64,000 nt of DNA from Staphylococcus pragensis (lineage in GTDB: Bacteria; Bacillota; Bacilli; Staphylococcales; Staphylococcaceae), in contig NZ_SRPJ01000001.1 of NCBI RefSeq assembly GCF_004785665.1, positions 496,001-560,000 of the forward strand. The letters are read 5' to 3'. The notes beneath the pieces were generated by a model. The model did not search any database and was not told the DNA's origin. It saw only the letters and a list, made by a program, of their open reading frames with translations. Both the position numbers and the translations under genes were made by a program. Positions 29,647 to 39,159 of this stretch are shown here, in pieces. How positions within the stretch are numbered: the stretch's first letter is position 1; each line of letters opens with the position of its first letter.

Positions 29647-30417
29647 ATCGACATATATCAACACTTTAGAAATGAAGAGCATCCTTTAATTGATCAATTA
29701 ATCGATAAATGTGATCAGGTGAATCAACAATATGCGCCAGTATTAACAAACTTTTTAGATCCTAGAGGACAATATATTCTGCAGGTAGTCGTAGGAAGTT
29801 TCGAAGATATGCATGTGCAATTTTATGGTGGCCCTCATTCAGAGAGAAAAAGAGCTGTTATTGCGCCAAGTTATTATGAACCTACCGAAGAAGATTATGA
29901 AATAACGTTAATTCAAATTGATTATCCTGAAAAATTTGTCACACTTCAACATCAACATGTATTGGGAACATTGATGTCTTTAGGTATTGAAAGAGAACAA
30001 GTTGGCGATATTGTAGTAGGAGAAACAATTCAATTCGTTTTGACAAAACAATTAGAATCATATATTATGACAGAATTAACAAAGATTAAAGGTGCGTCAG
30101 TTAAACTTAATTCTATTCCATTTAAAGATATGATACAATCAGTAGAGAATTGGAAGAATCATGGTAGTACAGTTAGCGCATTAAGATTAGATGTTGTTTT
30201 AAAAGAAATGATTCATAAATCAAGAGCTATAGCGAAACAACTTATTGAGAAAAAACGCGTGAAAGTGAATCACACTATTATCGATTCTCCAGATTTTCAA
30301 GTACAAATCAATGATTTATTATCCATTCAAGGTTTTGGGCGAGCTCAAATTACCGATGTGGGTGGTCGCACGAAAAAAGATAAAATTCATATTACTTACC
30401 AAACATTATTTAAATAA
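29647..30417 (+). CDS. ylmH: RNA-binding S4-domain protein YlmH, apparent ATC start
   Basis: A 256-residue protein if started at ATC 29647, giving a product beginning MDIYQHFRNEEHPL. The N-terminal part resembles a ribosome-associated fold. The C-terminal S4 RNA-binding domain (about 178-240) contains LRLDVVLKEMIHKSRAIAKQLIEKKRVKVN. Family members bind ribosomes and take part in quality control. The only strong ribosome site, GGGAGG at 29633-29638, is 8 bases before ATC; no ATG, GTG or TTG fits it. An ATG at 29572 would add 25 unlike residues, has no ribosome site and falls beside a hairpin. ATC starts are rare, as in infC. Confidence 0.85.
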   Translation: MDIYQHFRNEEHPLIDQLIDKCDQVNQQYAPVLTNFLDPRGQYILQVVVGSFEDMHVQFYGGPHSERKRAVIAPSYYEPTEEDYEITLIQIDYPEKFVTLQHQHVLGTLMSLGIEREQVGDIVVGETIQFVLTKQLESYIMTELTKIKGASVKLNSIPFKDMIQSVENWKNHGSTVSALRLDVVLKEMIHKSRAIAKQLIEKKRVKVNHTIIDSPDFQVQINDLLSIQGFGRAQITDVGGRTKKDKIHITYQTLFK

Positions 30418-30473
30418 CGGTATAAGATTTGGAATACATGTTTATAAAAAGTCCGATTTGAGGAGGATATAAG

Positions 30474-31136
30474 ATGCCTTTTACACCAAATGAAATTAAA
30501 AATAAAGAATTTACAAAAGTAAAAAATGGTTTAGAACCTGCTGAAGTAAGTGATTATTTAACTCAATTAAGCAATGAAATTGAACGTTTAAAAGAAGAAA
30601 AAAAACAACTTGAAAAAGTAGTTGAAGAGAGAGATACTAATATTAAATCTTATCAACAAGTTCATCAATCTGTAAGTGATGCTTTAGTTCAAGCACAACA
30701 AGCAGGTGAGCAAGTTAAAGTGGCAGCGAACAAAGAAGCTGAAGCTACAATTGCCAAAGCGCAAGCTCAAGCAGATGTAATTGTAAATCATGCGATTGAA
30801 AAAGCACGTCATTTATCGTTCCAAACTGAGGACATGAAACGTCAATCTAAAGTTTTCCGTTCTCGTTTCCGTATGCTTGTTGAAGCTCAATTGGATTTAT
30901 TAAAAAATGATGATTGGGATTATTTATTAAATTACGATATAGATGCTGAACAAGTAACTCAAGAAAATTTTCAGCATTTAAATAAACAAGATATTACACC
31001 TGAAGAACAACTTAATGCACAAAATCAACAAACCGATAATACAAATGTTGATACATCAGCTACTTCAACACATACTAGCGAATCTGCTACTTCTACGACA
31101 AGTATAAGTAATAGTGAGTCAACATCTACTAAATAA
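30474..31136 (+). CDS. divIVA: Cell division protein DivIVA
   Basis: A 220-residue DivIVA. The N-terminal lipid-binding domain begins MPFTPNEIKNKEFTKVKNGLEPAEVSDYL, although the usual membrane-inserting Phe at the loop is in FTKV. A coiled coil runs about 25-135, interrupted near 60. The tail (170-220) is low complexity, rich in Gln, Asn, Thr and Ser. It marks negatively curved membrane at septa. AGGAGG precedes the ATG. It closes the ylm cluster; the ileS T-box leader starts 15 bases later. Confidence 0.95.
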   Translation: MPFTPNEIKNKEFTKVKNGLEPAEVSDYLTQLSNEIERLKEEKKQLEKVVEERDTNIKSYQQVHQSVSDALVQAQQAGEQVKVAANKEAEATIAKAQAQADVIVNHAIEKARHLSFQTEDMKRQSKVFRSRFRMLVEAQLDLLKNDDWDYLLNYDIDAEQVTQENFQHLNKQDITPEEQLNAQNQQTDNTNVDTSATSTHTSESATSTTSISNSESTSTK

Positions 31137-31150
31137 TATTAAGTGAATTA

Positions 31151-31345
31151 AGTCAGACACGTGAGAAATAGTTATCTTTTCACAGCGAGCTAGGATATGG
31201 TGAGAGCCTAGTAAAAGCGTATTTCTTATATCACTGACTTGTGATATTAAAATATGTAATTTGAGAGAACTCTAAGTTGAGTTAATAAGGGTGGTACCGC
31301 GGAATCTCCGTCCCTGTTAATTGAACTTAGAGTTCTTATTTATAT
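31151..31345 (+). promoter_or_regulatory. T-box riboswitch of ileS
   Basis: A leader with Stem I closed by AAGTCAG and CTGACTT, and ATC at 31230-31232 as the probable isoleucine specifier. The T-box AAGGGTGGTACCGCGG is at 31287-31302. The terminator stem pairs AGAACTCTAAGTT (31266-31278) with AACTTAGAGTTCT (31324-31336) around the T-box. Uncharged tRNA-Ile would favour the antiterminator and allow ileS expression. Confidence 0.95.
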
Positions 31346-31363
31346 TTAAGGAGTGAAACAAAT

Positions 31364-34114
31364 ATGAACTACAAAGATACTTTATTAATGCCTAAGACAG
31401 ATTTTCCAATGCGTGGGGGACTTCCTACTAAAGAACCTCAAATTCAAGAGAAATGGGAAGCTGAGGATCATTATCAAAAAGCGTTAGATAAAAATAAAGG
31501 AAATCAAACATATATTCTTCATGATGGCCCTCCATATGCGAATGGTAATCTTCATATGGGACATGCGTTAAATAAAATCATCAAAGATATCATTGTTCGT
31601 TACAAAACAATGCAAGGGTTTTATGCACCATATGTTCCAGGTTGGGATACTCATGGTTTACCAATTGAACAAGCATTAACTAAAAAAGGTGTAGACCGCA
31701 AAAAAATGTCTATCGCTGAATTTAGAGAAAAATGTAAAGAATTTGCGTTAGAACAAGTTGAGTTACAAAAACAAGACTTTAAACGTTTAGGTGTGCGTGG
31801 AGATTTTAATAATCCTTATATCACGTTAAAACCTGAATACGAAGCAGCTCAAATTCGTTTGTTCGGTGAAATGGCTGATAAAGGCCTTATTTATAAGGGT
31901 AAAAAGCCAGTATACTGGTCACCATCAAGTGAATCATCATTAGCAGAAGCTGAAATTGAATACCATGATAAACGTTCAGCATCAATCTATGTGGCATTTG
32001 ATGTCAAAGATTCAAAAGGCGTTGTTGATGAAGATGCTCAATTTATCATTTGGACAACTACTCCATGGACAATTCCATCAAACGTCGCTATTACAGTTCA
32101 TCCAGAACTTAAATACGGCCAATACAATGTGAATGGTAAAAAATATATTATCGCTCAAGCTTTAGCTGAATCTGTTTCAGAAGCATTAGGATGGGATAAA
32201 GATGCTATTCAACTAGAAAAAGAATTCACAGGTAAAGAATTAGAATATGTTGAAGCACAACATCCGTTCTTAGATCGTGTATCATTAGTCATTAACGGTG
32301 ACCACGTTACAACTGATGCAGGTACTGGTTGTGTTCATACTGCTCCTGGACATGGGGAAGATGACTATGTTGTAGGTCAAAAATATGACTTACCGGTAAT
32401 TAGTCCTTTAGATGATAAAGGTGTCTTCACTGAAGAAGGTGGACAATTTGAAGGAATGTTCTATGATAAAGCGAATAAAGCAGTTACGGACTTATTAACT
32501 GAAAAAGAAGCTTTATTAAAATTAGATTTTATTACCCATAGTTACCCACATGACTGGCGTACTAAAAAACCTGTTATTTTCCGTGCTACACCGCAATGGT
32601 TCGCATCAATTAGTAAAGTAAGACAAGACATTCTAGATGCGATTGAAGATACTGAGTTTAAAGTAGACTGGGGTAAAACACGTATTTATAACATGATTCG
32701 TGACCGTGGCGAATGGGTTATCTCTCGTCAACGTGTATGGGGTGTACCATTACCAGTATTCTATGCTGAAAATGGCGACATCATCATGACTAAAGAAACA
32801 GTTAATCATGTAGCAGACCTTTTCGCGGAACATGGTTCAAACGTGTGGTTTGAAAGAGAAGCAAAAGATTTATTACCAGAAGGATTTACTCACCCAGGAA
32901 GTCCAAATGGTGAATTTACTAAAGAAACAGACATTATGGACGTATGGTTTGATTCTGGTTCTTCTCATAGAGGTGTATTAGAAAATCGTCCAGAATTAAG
33001 TTTCCCAGCTGATTTATACTTTGAAGGTAGTGACCAATATCGTGGTTGGTTTAACTCATCAATCACAACTGCAGTTGCAACAAGAGGTCAAGCACCATAT
33101 AAATTCTTATTATCTCACGGTTTCGTAATGGACGGAGAAGGTAAGAAAATGAGTAAATCCCTTGGTAACGTTATTGTGCCAGACCAAGTAGTAAAACAAA
33201 AAGGTGCTGACATTGCACGTCTTTGGGTAAGTAGTACTGACTATTTAGCTGACGTGCGTATCTCAGATGAAATTTTAAAACAAACATCTGATGTATATCG
33301 TAAAATCAGAAACACATTAAGATTTATGTTAGGAAACATTAATGATTTCAATCCTGATACAGATGCTGTACCTGAAGCGGAATTATTAGAAGTAGATCGT
33401 TATTTATTAAATCGTTTACGCGAATTTACAGCTAGCACTATTAATCATTATGATAACTTCGATTACTTAAATATTTATCAAGAAGTTCAAAACTTTATTA
33501 ACGTTGAATTAAGTAATTTCTATTTAGATTATGGTAAAGATATTCTTTACATTGAAGAGAAAAATGCGCATAAACGTCGTAGCATGCAAACTGTGTTATA
33601 TCAAATTTTAGTTGATATGACTAAATTATTAGCGCCAATCTTAGTACACACTGCTGAAGAAGTATGGTCTCATACGCCACACGTTAAAGAAGAAAGCGTA
33701 CATTTAGCTAATATGCCTGAAGTAGTCGAAGTTGACCAAGCACTATTAGATAAATGGAACCAATTTATGGCTTTACGTGATGACGTGAACCGTGCGTTAG
33801 AAGCGGCTCGTAATAATAAAGTCATCGGTAAATCATTAGAAGCTAAAGTCTTCATCGGTAATAATGAGAACTTTAAAGCAGCTGAATTCTTACAACAATT
33901 TGCTGATTTACAACAATTATTTATTGTTTCTCAAGTTGAAGTTGCTGATTCAATTGAAAATGCAGAATCATACCAACACGGCGATGTACGTATTGAACAT
34001 GCCAGCGGTGAAAAATGTGAAAGATGTTGGAACTATAGTGAAGAATTAGGTTCAGTAGGTGAACTTGAAAACTTATGTCCACGATGCCAAGAAGTTGTTA
34101 AAACATTGGTTTAA
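31364..34114 (+). CDS. ileS: Isoleucine--tRNA ligase
   Basis: A 916-residue class I aminoacyl-tRNA synthetase. The HIGH motif appears as [16 protein letters not shown] (near 57-72) and KMSKS as [10 protein letters not shown] (near 594). The editing domain lies between ([11 protein letters not shown] near 227; [15 protein letters not shown] near 322). The C terminus has a zinc site, [12 protein letters not shown] and CPRCQEVV. This layout fits the common mupirocin-sensitive IleS1 type. AGGAGTG precedes the ATG. The T-box controls it. Confidence 0.98.
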   Translation: MNYKDTLLMPKTDFPMRGGLPTKEPQIQEKWEAEDHYQKALDKNKGNQTYILHDGPPYANGNLHMGHALNKIIKDIIVRYKTMQGFYAPYVPGWDTHGLPIEQALTKKGVDRKKMSIAEFREKCKEFALEQVELQKQDFKRLGVRGDFNNPYITLKPEYEAAQIRLFGEMADKGLIYKGKKPVYWSPSSESSLAEAEIEYHDKRSASIYVAFDVKDSKGVVDEDAQFIIWTTTPWTIPSNVAITVHPELKYGQYNVNGKKYIIAQALAESVSEALGWDKDAIQLEKEFTGKELEYVEAQHPFLDRVSLVINGDHVTTDAGTGCVHTAPGHGEDDYVVGQKYDLPVISPLDDKGVFTEEGGQFEGMFYDKANKAVTDLLTEKEALLKLDFITHSYPHDWRTKKPVIFRATPQWFASISKVRQDILDAIEDTEFKVDWGKTRIYNMIRDRGEWVISRQRVWGVPLPVFYAENGDIIMTKETVNHVADLFAEHGSNVWFEREAKDLLPEGFTHPGSPNGEFTKETDIMDVWFDSGSSHRGVLENRPELSFPADLYFEGSDQYRGWFNSSITTAVATRGQAPYKFLLSHGFVMDGEGKKMSKSLGNVIVPDQVVKQKGADIARLWVSSTDYLADVRISDEILKQTSDVYRKIRNTLRFMLGNINDFNPDTDAVPEAELLEVDRYLLNRLREFTASTINHYDNFDYLNIYQEVQNFINVELSNFYLDYGKDILYIEEKNAHKRRSMQTVLYQILVDMTKLLAPILVHTAEEVWSHTPHVKEESVHLANMPEVVEVDQALLDKWNQFMALRDDVNRALEAARNNKVIGKSLEAKVFIGNNENFKAAEFLQQFADLQQLFIVSQVEVADSIENAESYQHGDVRIEHASGEKCERCWNYSEELGSVGELENLCPRCQEVVKTLV

Positions 34115-34143
34115 TGTTTACTATAAACTTTAAATACTAATTG

Positions 34144-34188
34144 AAAAGTCATATTTGTGATTGAACATATCACAAATATGACTTTTTT
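34144..34188 (+). terminator. Terminator after ileS
   Basis: An 18-bp perfect stem AAAAGTCATATTTGTGAT (34144-34161) pairs with its complement at 34169-34186, with T residues continuing to 34188. Confidence 0.93.
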
Positions 34189-34306
34189 ATATAATTATTT
34201 AGTACTACAACTTACTTTAGAAAAAAATAAATTTTATTTCATTTAATTAAATTAATGTTTAATGTTTGATAGTAGTTTTAAAGGGATATTACATTTTATA
34301 ATCAAA

Positions 34307-34320
34307 TTTAAACGCTTTCA
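34307..34320. promoter_or_regulatory. cre-like site upstream of the SDR gene
   Basis: TTTAAACGCTTTCA differs from TGWAANCGNTNWCA at the second base only. It lies 45 bases before the SDR start codon, close to where an operator would act. Confidence 0.4.
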
Positions 34321-34365
34321 AAAAAGAGTAATTAATTGAATATAAAAGATAAAAGGAGTGGCATT

Positions 34366-35889
34366 ATGGGTAAAGTGTTATTAACAGGGGCTTCGGGTTA
34401 TATCGAGGGTCACTTAAAAGAATTATTAAAAGAAGATCATGAAATAATAGCAATTTCGCGTCATGCTGATAGTAAAGAAGATGAAAAGAATATTACTTGG
34501 AAATCAGCAGATTTATTCGATTTAGATGAAATTACAGAAGTTATGGAAGGCATCGATACAGCAGTATACATAGTACATTCTATGATGCCAAGTGCCAAAT
34601 TAACACAAGCCAATTTCGAAGATATGGACGCATTGCTTGCAGATAACTTTGCACGTGCTGCTAAAGCACAGGGTGTAAAACATATTGTTTTCATGAGCGG
34701 TATCATTCCTGATGAAAATAATCTATCACCTCATTTACGTAGCCGCTTAGAATGTGAAAAAATTCTTAGTTCATATGGTATTCCAGTAAGTACATTACGT
34801 GCAGGTTTAATTATTGGTGCCAAAGGTAGTTCATATCCTATTTTAAAAAGATTAGTAGATCGTTTACCAGCAATGATTCTTCCTAACTGGGCCTACCATA
34901 TGATTGCCCCAGTAGCTATCGAAGATGTCATTGAAAAATTAGCAGCGTTAGTAGACCGTTCACCAGATGAAAATGAAGCATTTGATATAACTGGTCCAGA
35001 AGTGATGAACTATAAAGAATTAATTAAGCGTACAGCTAACGTATTAGATAAACCTTTACCTATATTAGATTTACCTATCATTCCTATTTGGGCAAGTCGT
35101 TATTGGGTACAGTTAATATCACAAGTACCAAAAGAAATGGTATATCCTTTAATGAATAGTTTAGTGCACGATATGATTCCACAACCTCATCGTGTGCATC
35201 CTGAACTTTCGATTGGAAAGATTGATTACGAAGATAGTGTGAAAAAAGCTTTAAGAGAAGAAGAAATGCAAGGACAAGTGAAAAAAAGTAAGCAATCTAA
35301 ATCTAACAATTCAAACAATAAAGATAAAAAAGAAGATATCAAAGATGTTCGCGCAATTACACGATTTAAAATACCTGAAAGTTATTCAATGCGTGATGTA
35401 GCTCAAGAATACGCAAAATTTATTAATGACATTACATTGCACTTAGTTAACGGTAATATTAATGAATATGAATTCAATATTCGTTTACCGCTAATTAATA
35501 AATTCATTTTGAAAATGGAAAGAGATGAACACGATTCTACAAATGAAATGATTGTTTATAGAATCGTAGGTGGCGATCTTGCCTTAGCTCGAGATGGTGG
35601 AAATGCTAGATTTGAATTTAGACGTATTTTAGATACTAATGAAGGTTTAATTGCTCTTCAAGAATATGAACCAACGTTACCATGGGCGATTTACAAATTC
35701 ACACAAGCGAATGCTCATAAAGCTGTAATGGATGTTTTCATGAAACATATGAATCATTTAGCTGAAGAAAAGGAAGAAAAACAACAGTCGTCTCAATCAG
35801 AAAAATTTGTAAGCAATTTAGTCATGACGATAGGCGCTATTGTGGGTGCATTTGTAGGCGCTAAAATTTATAATAGCTTTAGAAAATAA
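34366..35889 (+). CDS. SDR / NAD(P)-binding Rossmann protein with C-terminal extension
   Basis: A 507-residue protein. The N-terminal extended-SDR domain (1-290) starts KVLLTGASGYIEGHLKELL; the third glycine of GxxGxxG is Glu. The acidic strand end and SADLFDLDEI follow, then a variable catalytic region. A Lys- and Asn-rich linker lies at about 305-330. The C-terminal part (about 335-465, ITRFKIPESYSMRDVAQEYAKF) looks like a DUF2867-type lipid- or ligand-binding domain. The end has a hydrophobic GAIVGAFVGAKIYNSF segment. ATG 34366 follows AAGGAGTGG. Substrate unknown. A terminator follows. Confidence 0.8.
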   Translation: MGKVLLTGASGYIEGHLKELLKEDHEIIAISRHADSKEDEKNITWKSADLFDLDEITEVMEGIDTAVYIVHSMMPSAKLTQANFEDMDALLADNFARAAKAQGVKHIVFMSGIIPDENNLSPHLRSRLECEKILSSYGIPVSTLRAGLIIGAKGSSYPILKRLVDRLPAMILPNWAYHMIAPVAIEDVIEKLAALVDRSPDENEAFDITGPEVMNYKELIKRTANVLDKPLPILDLPIIPIWASRYWVQLISQVPKEMVYPLMNSLVHDMIPQPHRVHPELSIGKIDYEDSVKKALREEEMQGQVKKSKQSKSNNSNNKDKKEDIKDVRAITRFKIPESYSMRDVAQEYAKFINDITLHLVNGNINEYEFNIRLPLINKFILKMERDEHDSTNEMIVYRIVGGDLALARDGGNARFEFRRILDTNEGLIALQEYEPTLPWAIYKFTQANAHKAVMDVFMKHMNHLAEEKEEKQQSSQSEKFVSNLVMTIGAIVGAFVGAKIYNSFRK

Positions 35890-35905
35890 TATAAGTATCA
35901 CTGAT

Positions 35906-35950
35906 AGGTCAATTCACTGATTAAATTGATTCAGTGAATTGGCCTTTTTG
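35906..35950 (+). terminator. Terminator after the SDR gene
   Basis: AGGTCAATTCACTGA (35906-35920) pairs with TCAGTGAATTGGCCT (35931-35945), with one G-U pair, followed by TTTT. Confidence 0.9.
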
Positions 35951-36327
35951 TATAAAATTTGAAAATAATAAACTAATAAATTGCAAACTACATATATAAT
36001 TGGTAAAATAGTTGATATTTTGTAGTAAATTTAAACGAATAATCTCATGTAAGTGATTATGAAGTACGTAAGTAGAAGATGATTTCATAGAATACTTTGG
36101 TTTAGAACAAATAGCTTCCTTAGACAATTTCTCTCTTTTATTAGCTTCTGCCCAATGCTACCATTATGCAATTCACTCATAATTATCTATTTTAAAATAT
36201 GACGAGAATAATTCTACTTATTGTTAAATACTAATCAATATTTAATATCCTCAAATTACTTATTTGAAGATGAAAGAGCCCAATAAATTCTTATTCTAAT
36301 TTAATTTTATAGAAGTAGCGTGATAGA
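35951..36327. other. AT-rich gene-free region before the CHAP gene
   Basis: About 380 bp. A 68-codon minus-strand frame is present but overlaps the terminator at its end and has a weak ribosome site. No repeat, RNA gene or clear promoter is seen. It probably includes the promoter of the CHAP gene. Confidence 0.5.
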
Positions 36328-36801
36328 ATGAAAAAATTTTTATTAATAATTGTAGTTGGAAGTGCGCTTTTAACTGGGGGCGCGCTTTATGACGGTGTAG
36401 ATAATCAAGATATGACAGAACCGACCATTCACTTTTGGCAAAGTAACCCAATGAAATTTAACACTTACGTTAAAGGACAGTGTACGTATTATGCTTTCGA
36501 TCGTATTCGTCAAGACGGGAATATGATTAACAACAAATGGGGTGATGCTAAGTATTGGGCATCTAAAGCTGAGAATGAGGGTTACAAAGTGGATGAATCT
36601 CCTAAAGCAGGTTCAATATTGCAAACCTCTGAAGGTGAGCACGGTCATGTTGCCTATGTAGAAAAAGTAAATGACAATGGTTCACTTACAGTGTCTGATA
36701 TGAATTATAGAAAGCCTTATGAAGTAACGACGAGACACATCGGTACTTATGAAGTAAAAGATTATAATTATATTCATCCTAAAAATAATGCTAAAACGTA
36801 A
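36328..36801 (+). CDS. Secreted CHAP-domain protein (probable cell-wall hydrolase)
   Basis: A 157-residue protein. Residues 1-25 form a signal peptide or membrane anchor (KKFLLIIVVGSALLTGGALYDG). The CHAP domain covers about 48-150: the Cys nucleophile in KGQCTYYAFDR (Cys near 52), the His in GEHGHVAYVEKV (near 109) and the acidic/Asn partner in TVSDMNYRK. The fold is that of staphylococcal SsaA-type amidases and endopeptidases that cut peptidoglycan. There is no LysM or SH3 wall-binding domain, so it may act at the membrane. The start has only a weak ribosome site. lspA follows. Confidence 0.82.
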   Translation: MKKFLLIIVVGSALLTGGALYDGVDNQDMTEPTIHFWQSNPMKFNTYVKGQCTYYAFDRIRQDGNMINNKWGDAKYWASKAENEGYKVDESPKAGSILQTSEGEHGHVAYVEKVNDNGSLTVSDMNYRKPYEVTTRHIGTYEVKDYNYIHPKNNAKT

Positions 36802-36916
36802 TAGATGATAATAATTTAAATCGTTTGAGATTGTAACTGTAGCTTTTTTTATAAAGTTTATTAGGCTATAATGTAGAGTGTTGTCAAAGCATTGAGGTGT
36901 GAATGGAGGCACGTGA

Positions 36917-37393
36917 ATGAAAAAGAAATATTATATTGGTGTTTCACTTATAGTAGCGATTGCTATTTTAGTCATTGACCAATTAACGAAACGCATAATC
37001 GCGATGACGATGAATATTGGAGATTCTTATGAAGTCATTCCTAATTTCTTAAATATAACGTCTCATAGAAACAATGGTGCAGCATGGGGAATCTTAAGTG
37101 GTAAAATGGGATTCTTTTACATTATTACACTAATCATTTTAGTGGTGCTTGTATTATTTTATATCAAAGAAGCTAAGCACAATTTATTTATGCAAGTAGC
37201 GATTAGTCTATTATTTGCAGGTGCATTAGGTAATTTCATTGATCGTTTACTTAATGGTGAGGTAGTAGACTTTATTGATACAAATATTTTTGGATATGCT
37301 TTTCCAATATTTAACGTCGCAGATTCAAGCTTAACTATAGGCGTAGTATTAGTCATCATTGCTTTAATCAAAGATGCCACATCAAACAGATAG
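36917..37393 (+). CDS. lspA: Lipoprotein signal peptidase
   Basis: A 158-residue membrane aspartyl protease that cleaves prolipoproteins. Four hydrophobic helices are visible (about 6-25, 58-80, 86-105 and 128-150). Conserved parts are DQLTKR, HRNNGAAWG, and the two catalytic Asp regions GNFIDRLLNGEVVDFID (near 108) and FNVADSSLTIG (near 130). TATAAT at 36867-36872 may be the -10 box. GGAGG precedes the ATG. rluD starts 11 bp after the stop. Confidence 0.96.
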   Translation: MKKKYYIGVSLIVAIAILVIDQLTKRIIAMTMNIGDSYEVIPNFLNITSHRNNGAAWGILSGKMGFFYIITLIILVVLVLFYIKEAKHNLFMQVAISLLFAGALGNFIDRLLNGEVVDFIDTNIFGYAFPIFNVADSSLTIGVVLVIIALIKDATSNR

Positions 37394-37404
37394 GAGGTTA
37401 TAAG

Positions 37405-38322
37405 TTGGAAACACATGAGTATAAGATAGATAATAATGAACTCGTTGGACAACGAATTGATAAATTACTTTCTGATTTCAATGGAGAATGGTCTCGAAGC
37501 CAAATTCAAGATTGGATTAAAGAAGAACTTATAACAGTTAATGGTAAAGTCATTAAATCAAATTATAAAGTTAAAATGAATGATGATATAGTTGTAACTG
37601 AAAAAGAAGTCGTTGAAGCGGATATTCAACCTGAGAATTTAAACTTAGATATCTATTATGAAGATGAAGATGTAGCTATTGTATATAAACCTAAAGGTAT
37701 GGTAGTTCATCCATCTCCAGGTCATTATACAGGAACTTTAGTTAATGGGTTAATGTATCAAATTAAAGATTTATCAGGTATTAATGGAGAAATTCGTCCA
37801 GGTATTGTGCACCGTATCGATAAAGATACGTCAGGATTATTGATGGTTGCTAAAAATGATATTGCGCATCGTGGTCTAGTAGAACAACTGATGGATAAAA
37901 CAGTTAAACGTAAATATACAGCGTTAGTTCATGGTAATATTCCACATGATTATGGCACGATTGATGCACCTATTGGTCGTAACGAAAAAGATCGCCAATC
38001 TATGGATGTAGTTGATAATGGTAAAGATGCTGTAACACATTTTAATGTATTAGAGCATTTCAATGACTACACATTAATTGAATGTCAATTAGAAACAGGG
38101 CGTACACACCAAATTCGTGTGCACATGAAATATATAGGTTTCCCATTAGTTGGCGACCCTAAATATGGTCCTAGAAAAACACTTGATATCGGTGGTCAAG
38201 CATTACATGCAGGTGTCATTGGTTTCGAACATCCTGTGACACATGAATACATTGAACGCCAAGCTGACTTACCACAAGAATTTAAAGATTTATTAGAAGA
38301 AATTCGCTTAAGAGAAGCGTAA
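37405..38322 (+). CDS. rluD: RluD-family 23S rRNA pseudouridine synthase
   Basis: A 305-residue pseudouridine synthase. An S4 RNA-binding domain lies at about 12-75 (RIDKLLSDFNGEWSRSQIQDWIKEE). The catalytic domain contains RPGIVHRIDKDTSGLLMVAKND with the nucleophile Asp near 139. ETGRTHQIRVHMKYIGFPLVGDPKYG follows near 229. It is YlyB-like in Bacillus; the exact uridines modified are not decided by sequence. TTG at 37405 follows AGGAGG and is the start. A terminator follows. Confidence 0.93.
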   Translation: METHEYKIDNNELVGQRIDKLLSDFNGEWSRSQIQDWIKEELITVNGKVIKSNYKVKMNDDIVVTEKEVVEADIQPENLNLDIYYEDEDVAIVYKPKGMVVHPSPGHYTGTLVNGLMYQIKDLSGINGEIRPGIVHRIDKDTSGLLMVAKNDIAHRGLVEQLMDKTVKRKYTALVHGNIPHDYGTIDAPIGRNEKDRQSMDVVDNGKDAVTHFNVLEHFNDYTLIECQLETGRTHQIRVHMKYIGFPLVGDPKYGPRKTLDIGGQALHAGVIGFEHPVTHEYIERQADLPQEFKDLLEEIRLREA

Positions 38323-38358
38323 TATAACTAGGAACATAAAGTTCTTGAAGAAGTTCAT

Positions 38359-38400
38359 GAGACAATTTCTATTGTAATAATATAGAAATTGTCTCTTTTT
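38359..38400 (+). terminator. Terminator after rluD
   Basis: GAGACAATTTCTAT (38359-38372) pairs with ATAGAAATTGTCTC (38382-38395), then TTTTT. Confidence 0.92.
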
Positions 38401-38439
38401 AATTAATATGATTTTAACTTCATTTTGAGATCTTTGTGT

Positions 38440-38870
38440 ATATATATGAATGTCAATGAACGTAAGTAGTTCTAAGGTGAATAACGAATGACGTTGTGTG
38501 ACGCCTATGTTGATTATTAATGAACCTAAGTGCTAAAGCACTTAGGTAAGAAATTCTAGAGATGAACTACGAGTGTTGTTGCGCGCGGGGCCCCAGCAAA
38601 GAGATTTTCAATAAGAAAATCTACAAGCAATGCAAGCTGGGGAAGGAACTTAAGTGTTTAGACACTTAAGTAAATAGTTCTAATGATTAAAATCAAAGAA
38701 CTATTTTACATGATTACAGGCTTGAGCCTTTCCCGCAAGAAAGCGTCGCAACAAAAATAAGTGAATGTTCATCTAAGAATTTCTTTACAACTCAGCCCCT
38801 AGGCAAGCATCACAACAGAGTGAGTGACTATCTATCTAAGAACTATGTTTTTGAATTTTTTCAGTTTAAG
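38440..38870. repeat. Composite repeat block between rluD and pyrR
   Basis: About 430 bp without ORFs. It contains a palindrome ACCTAAGTGCT/AGCACTTAGGT (38524-38547), a second ACTTAAGTGT/ACACTTAAGT (38648-38671) and AAATAGTTC/GAACTATTT (38672-38706). Two degenerate copies of GCAAG, GCRTCRCAACA and ATCTAAGAA follow (about 38738-38795 and 38803-38842), and a similar inverted copy lies near 38480-38510. In the middle is a STAR-like element. The block resembles mobile or recombination-prone intergenic repeats. Confidence 0.65.
38587..38642 (+). repeat. STAR-like element
   Basis: GGGGCCCCAGCAAAG, then the hairpin AGATTTTC/GAAAATCT (38602-38622), then ACAAGCAATGCAAGC and TGGGG. This is the order of the Staphylococcus aureus repeat (STAR): a GGGGCCCC box, a small hairpin, and a CAATGCAAG box. 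The GC-rich box is very unlike the surrounding DNA. Confidence 0.7.
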
Positions 38871-38951
38871 AGTGTATCTTTTTTTATTTTTGCATTGACT
38901 TATTTTCAAAAAAGCATTAAGCTAATAACAGTTCAAATAAGAAAACGTTAT

Positions 38952-39140
38952 GTCTTTAAGTGAAAGTCCAGAGAGGCTTCAAAGACAGAGAGAATAATTA
39001 TATACTAAATTAAAACATAGCATCGATGTTAGGTCGATATGTTTTATGAACTGAAACTTTTAATATGTAATAGTATAAATATTACATATTTGTATATAAA
39101 TAAACCCTCGTGTCTTTGATTAAAGACATGAGGGTTTTTA
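38952..39140 (+). promoter_or_regulatory. PyrR attenuator upstream of pyrR
   Basis: The PyrR-binding loop AGTCCAGAGAGGCT (38965-38978) fits ARUCCNGNGAGGYU exactly and is closed by GTCTTT (38952-38957) and AAAGAC (38981-38986). The terminator pairs AAACCCTCGTGTCTTT (39102-39117) with AAAGACATGAGGGTTT (39122-39137), then T residues. With UMP, PyrR binds the loop and favours termination. Confidence 0.93.
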
Positions 39141-39159
39141 TATTTTAAGAGGTGAGATA

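Noticed and set aside
35921..36127. 68-codon minus-strand frame in the gap after the SDR gene
   Set aside because: Its start is TTG with a weak ribosome site, its end runs through the SDR terminator hairpin, and it has no recognisable domain.
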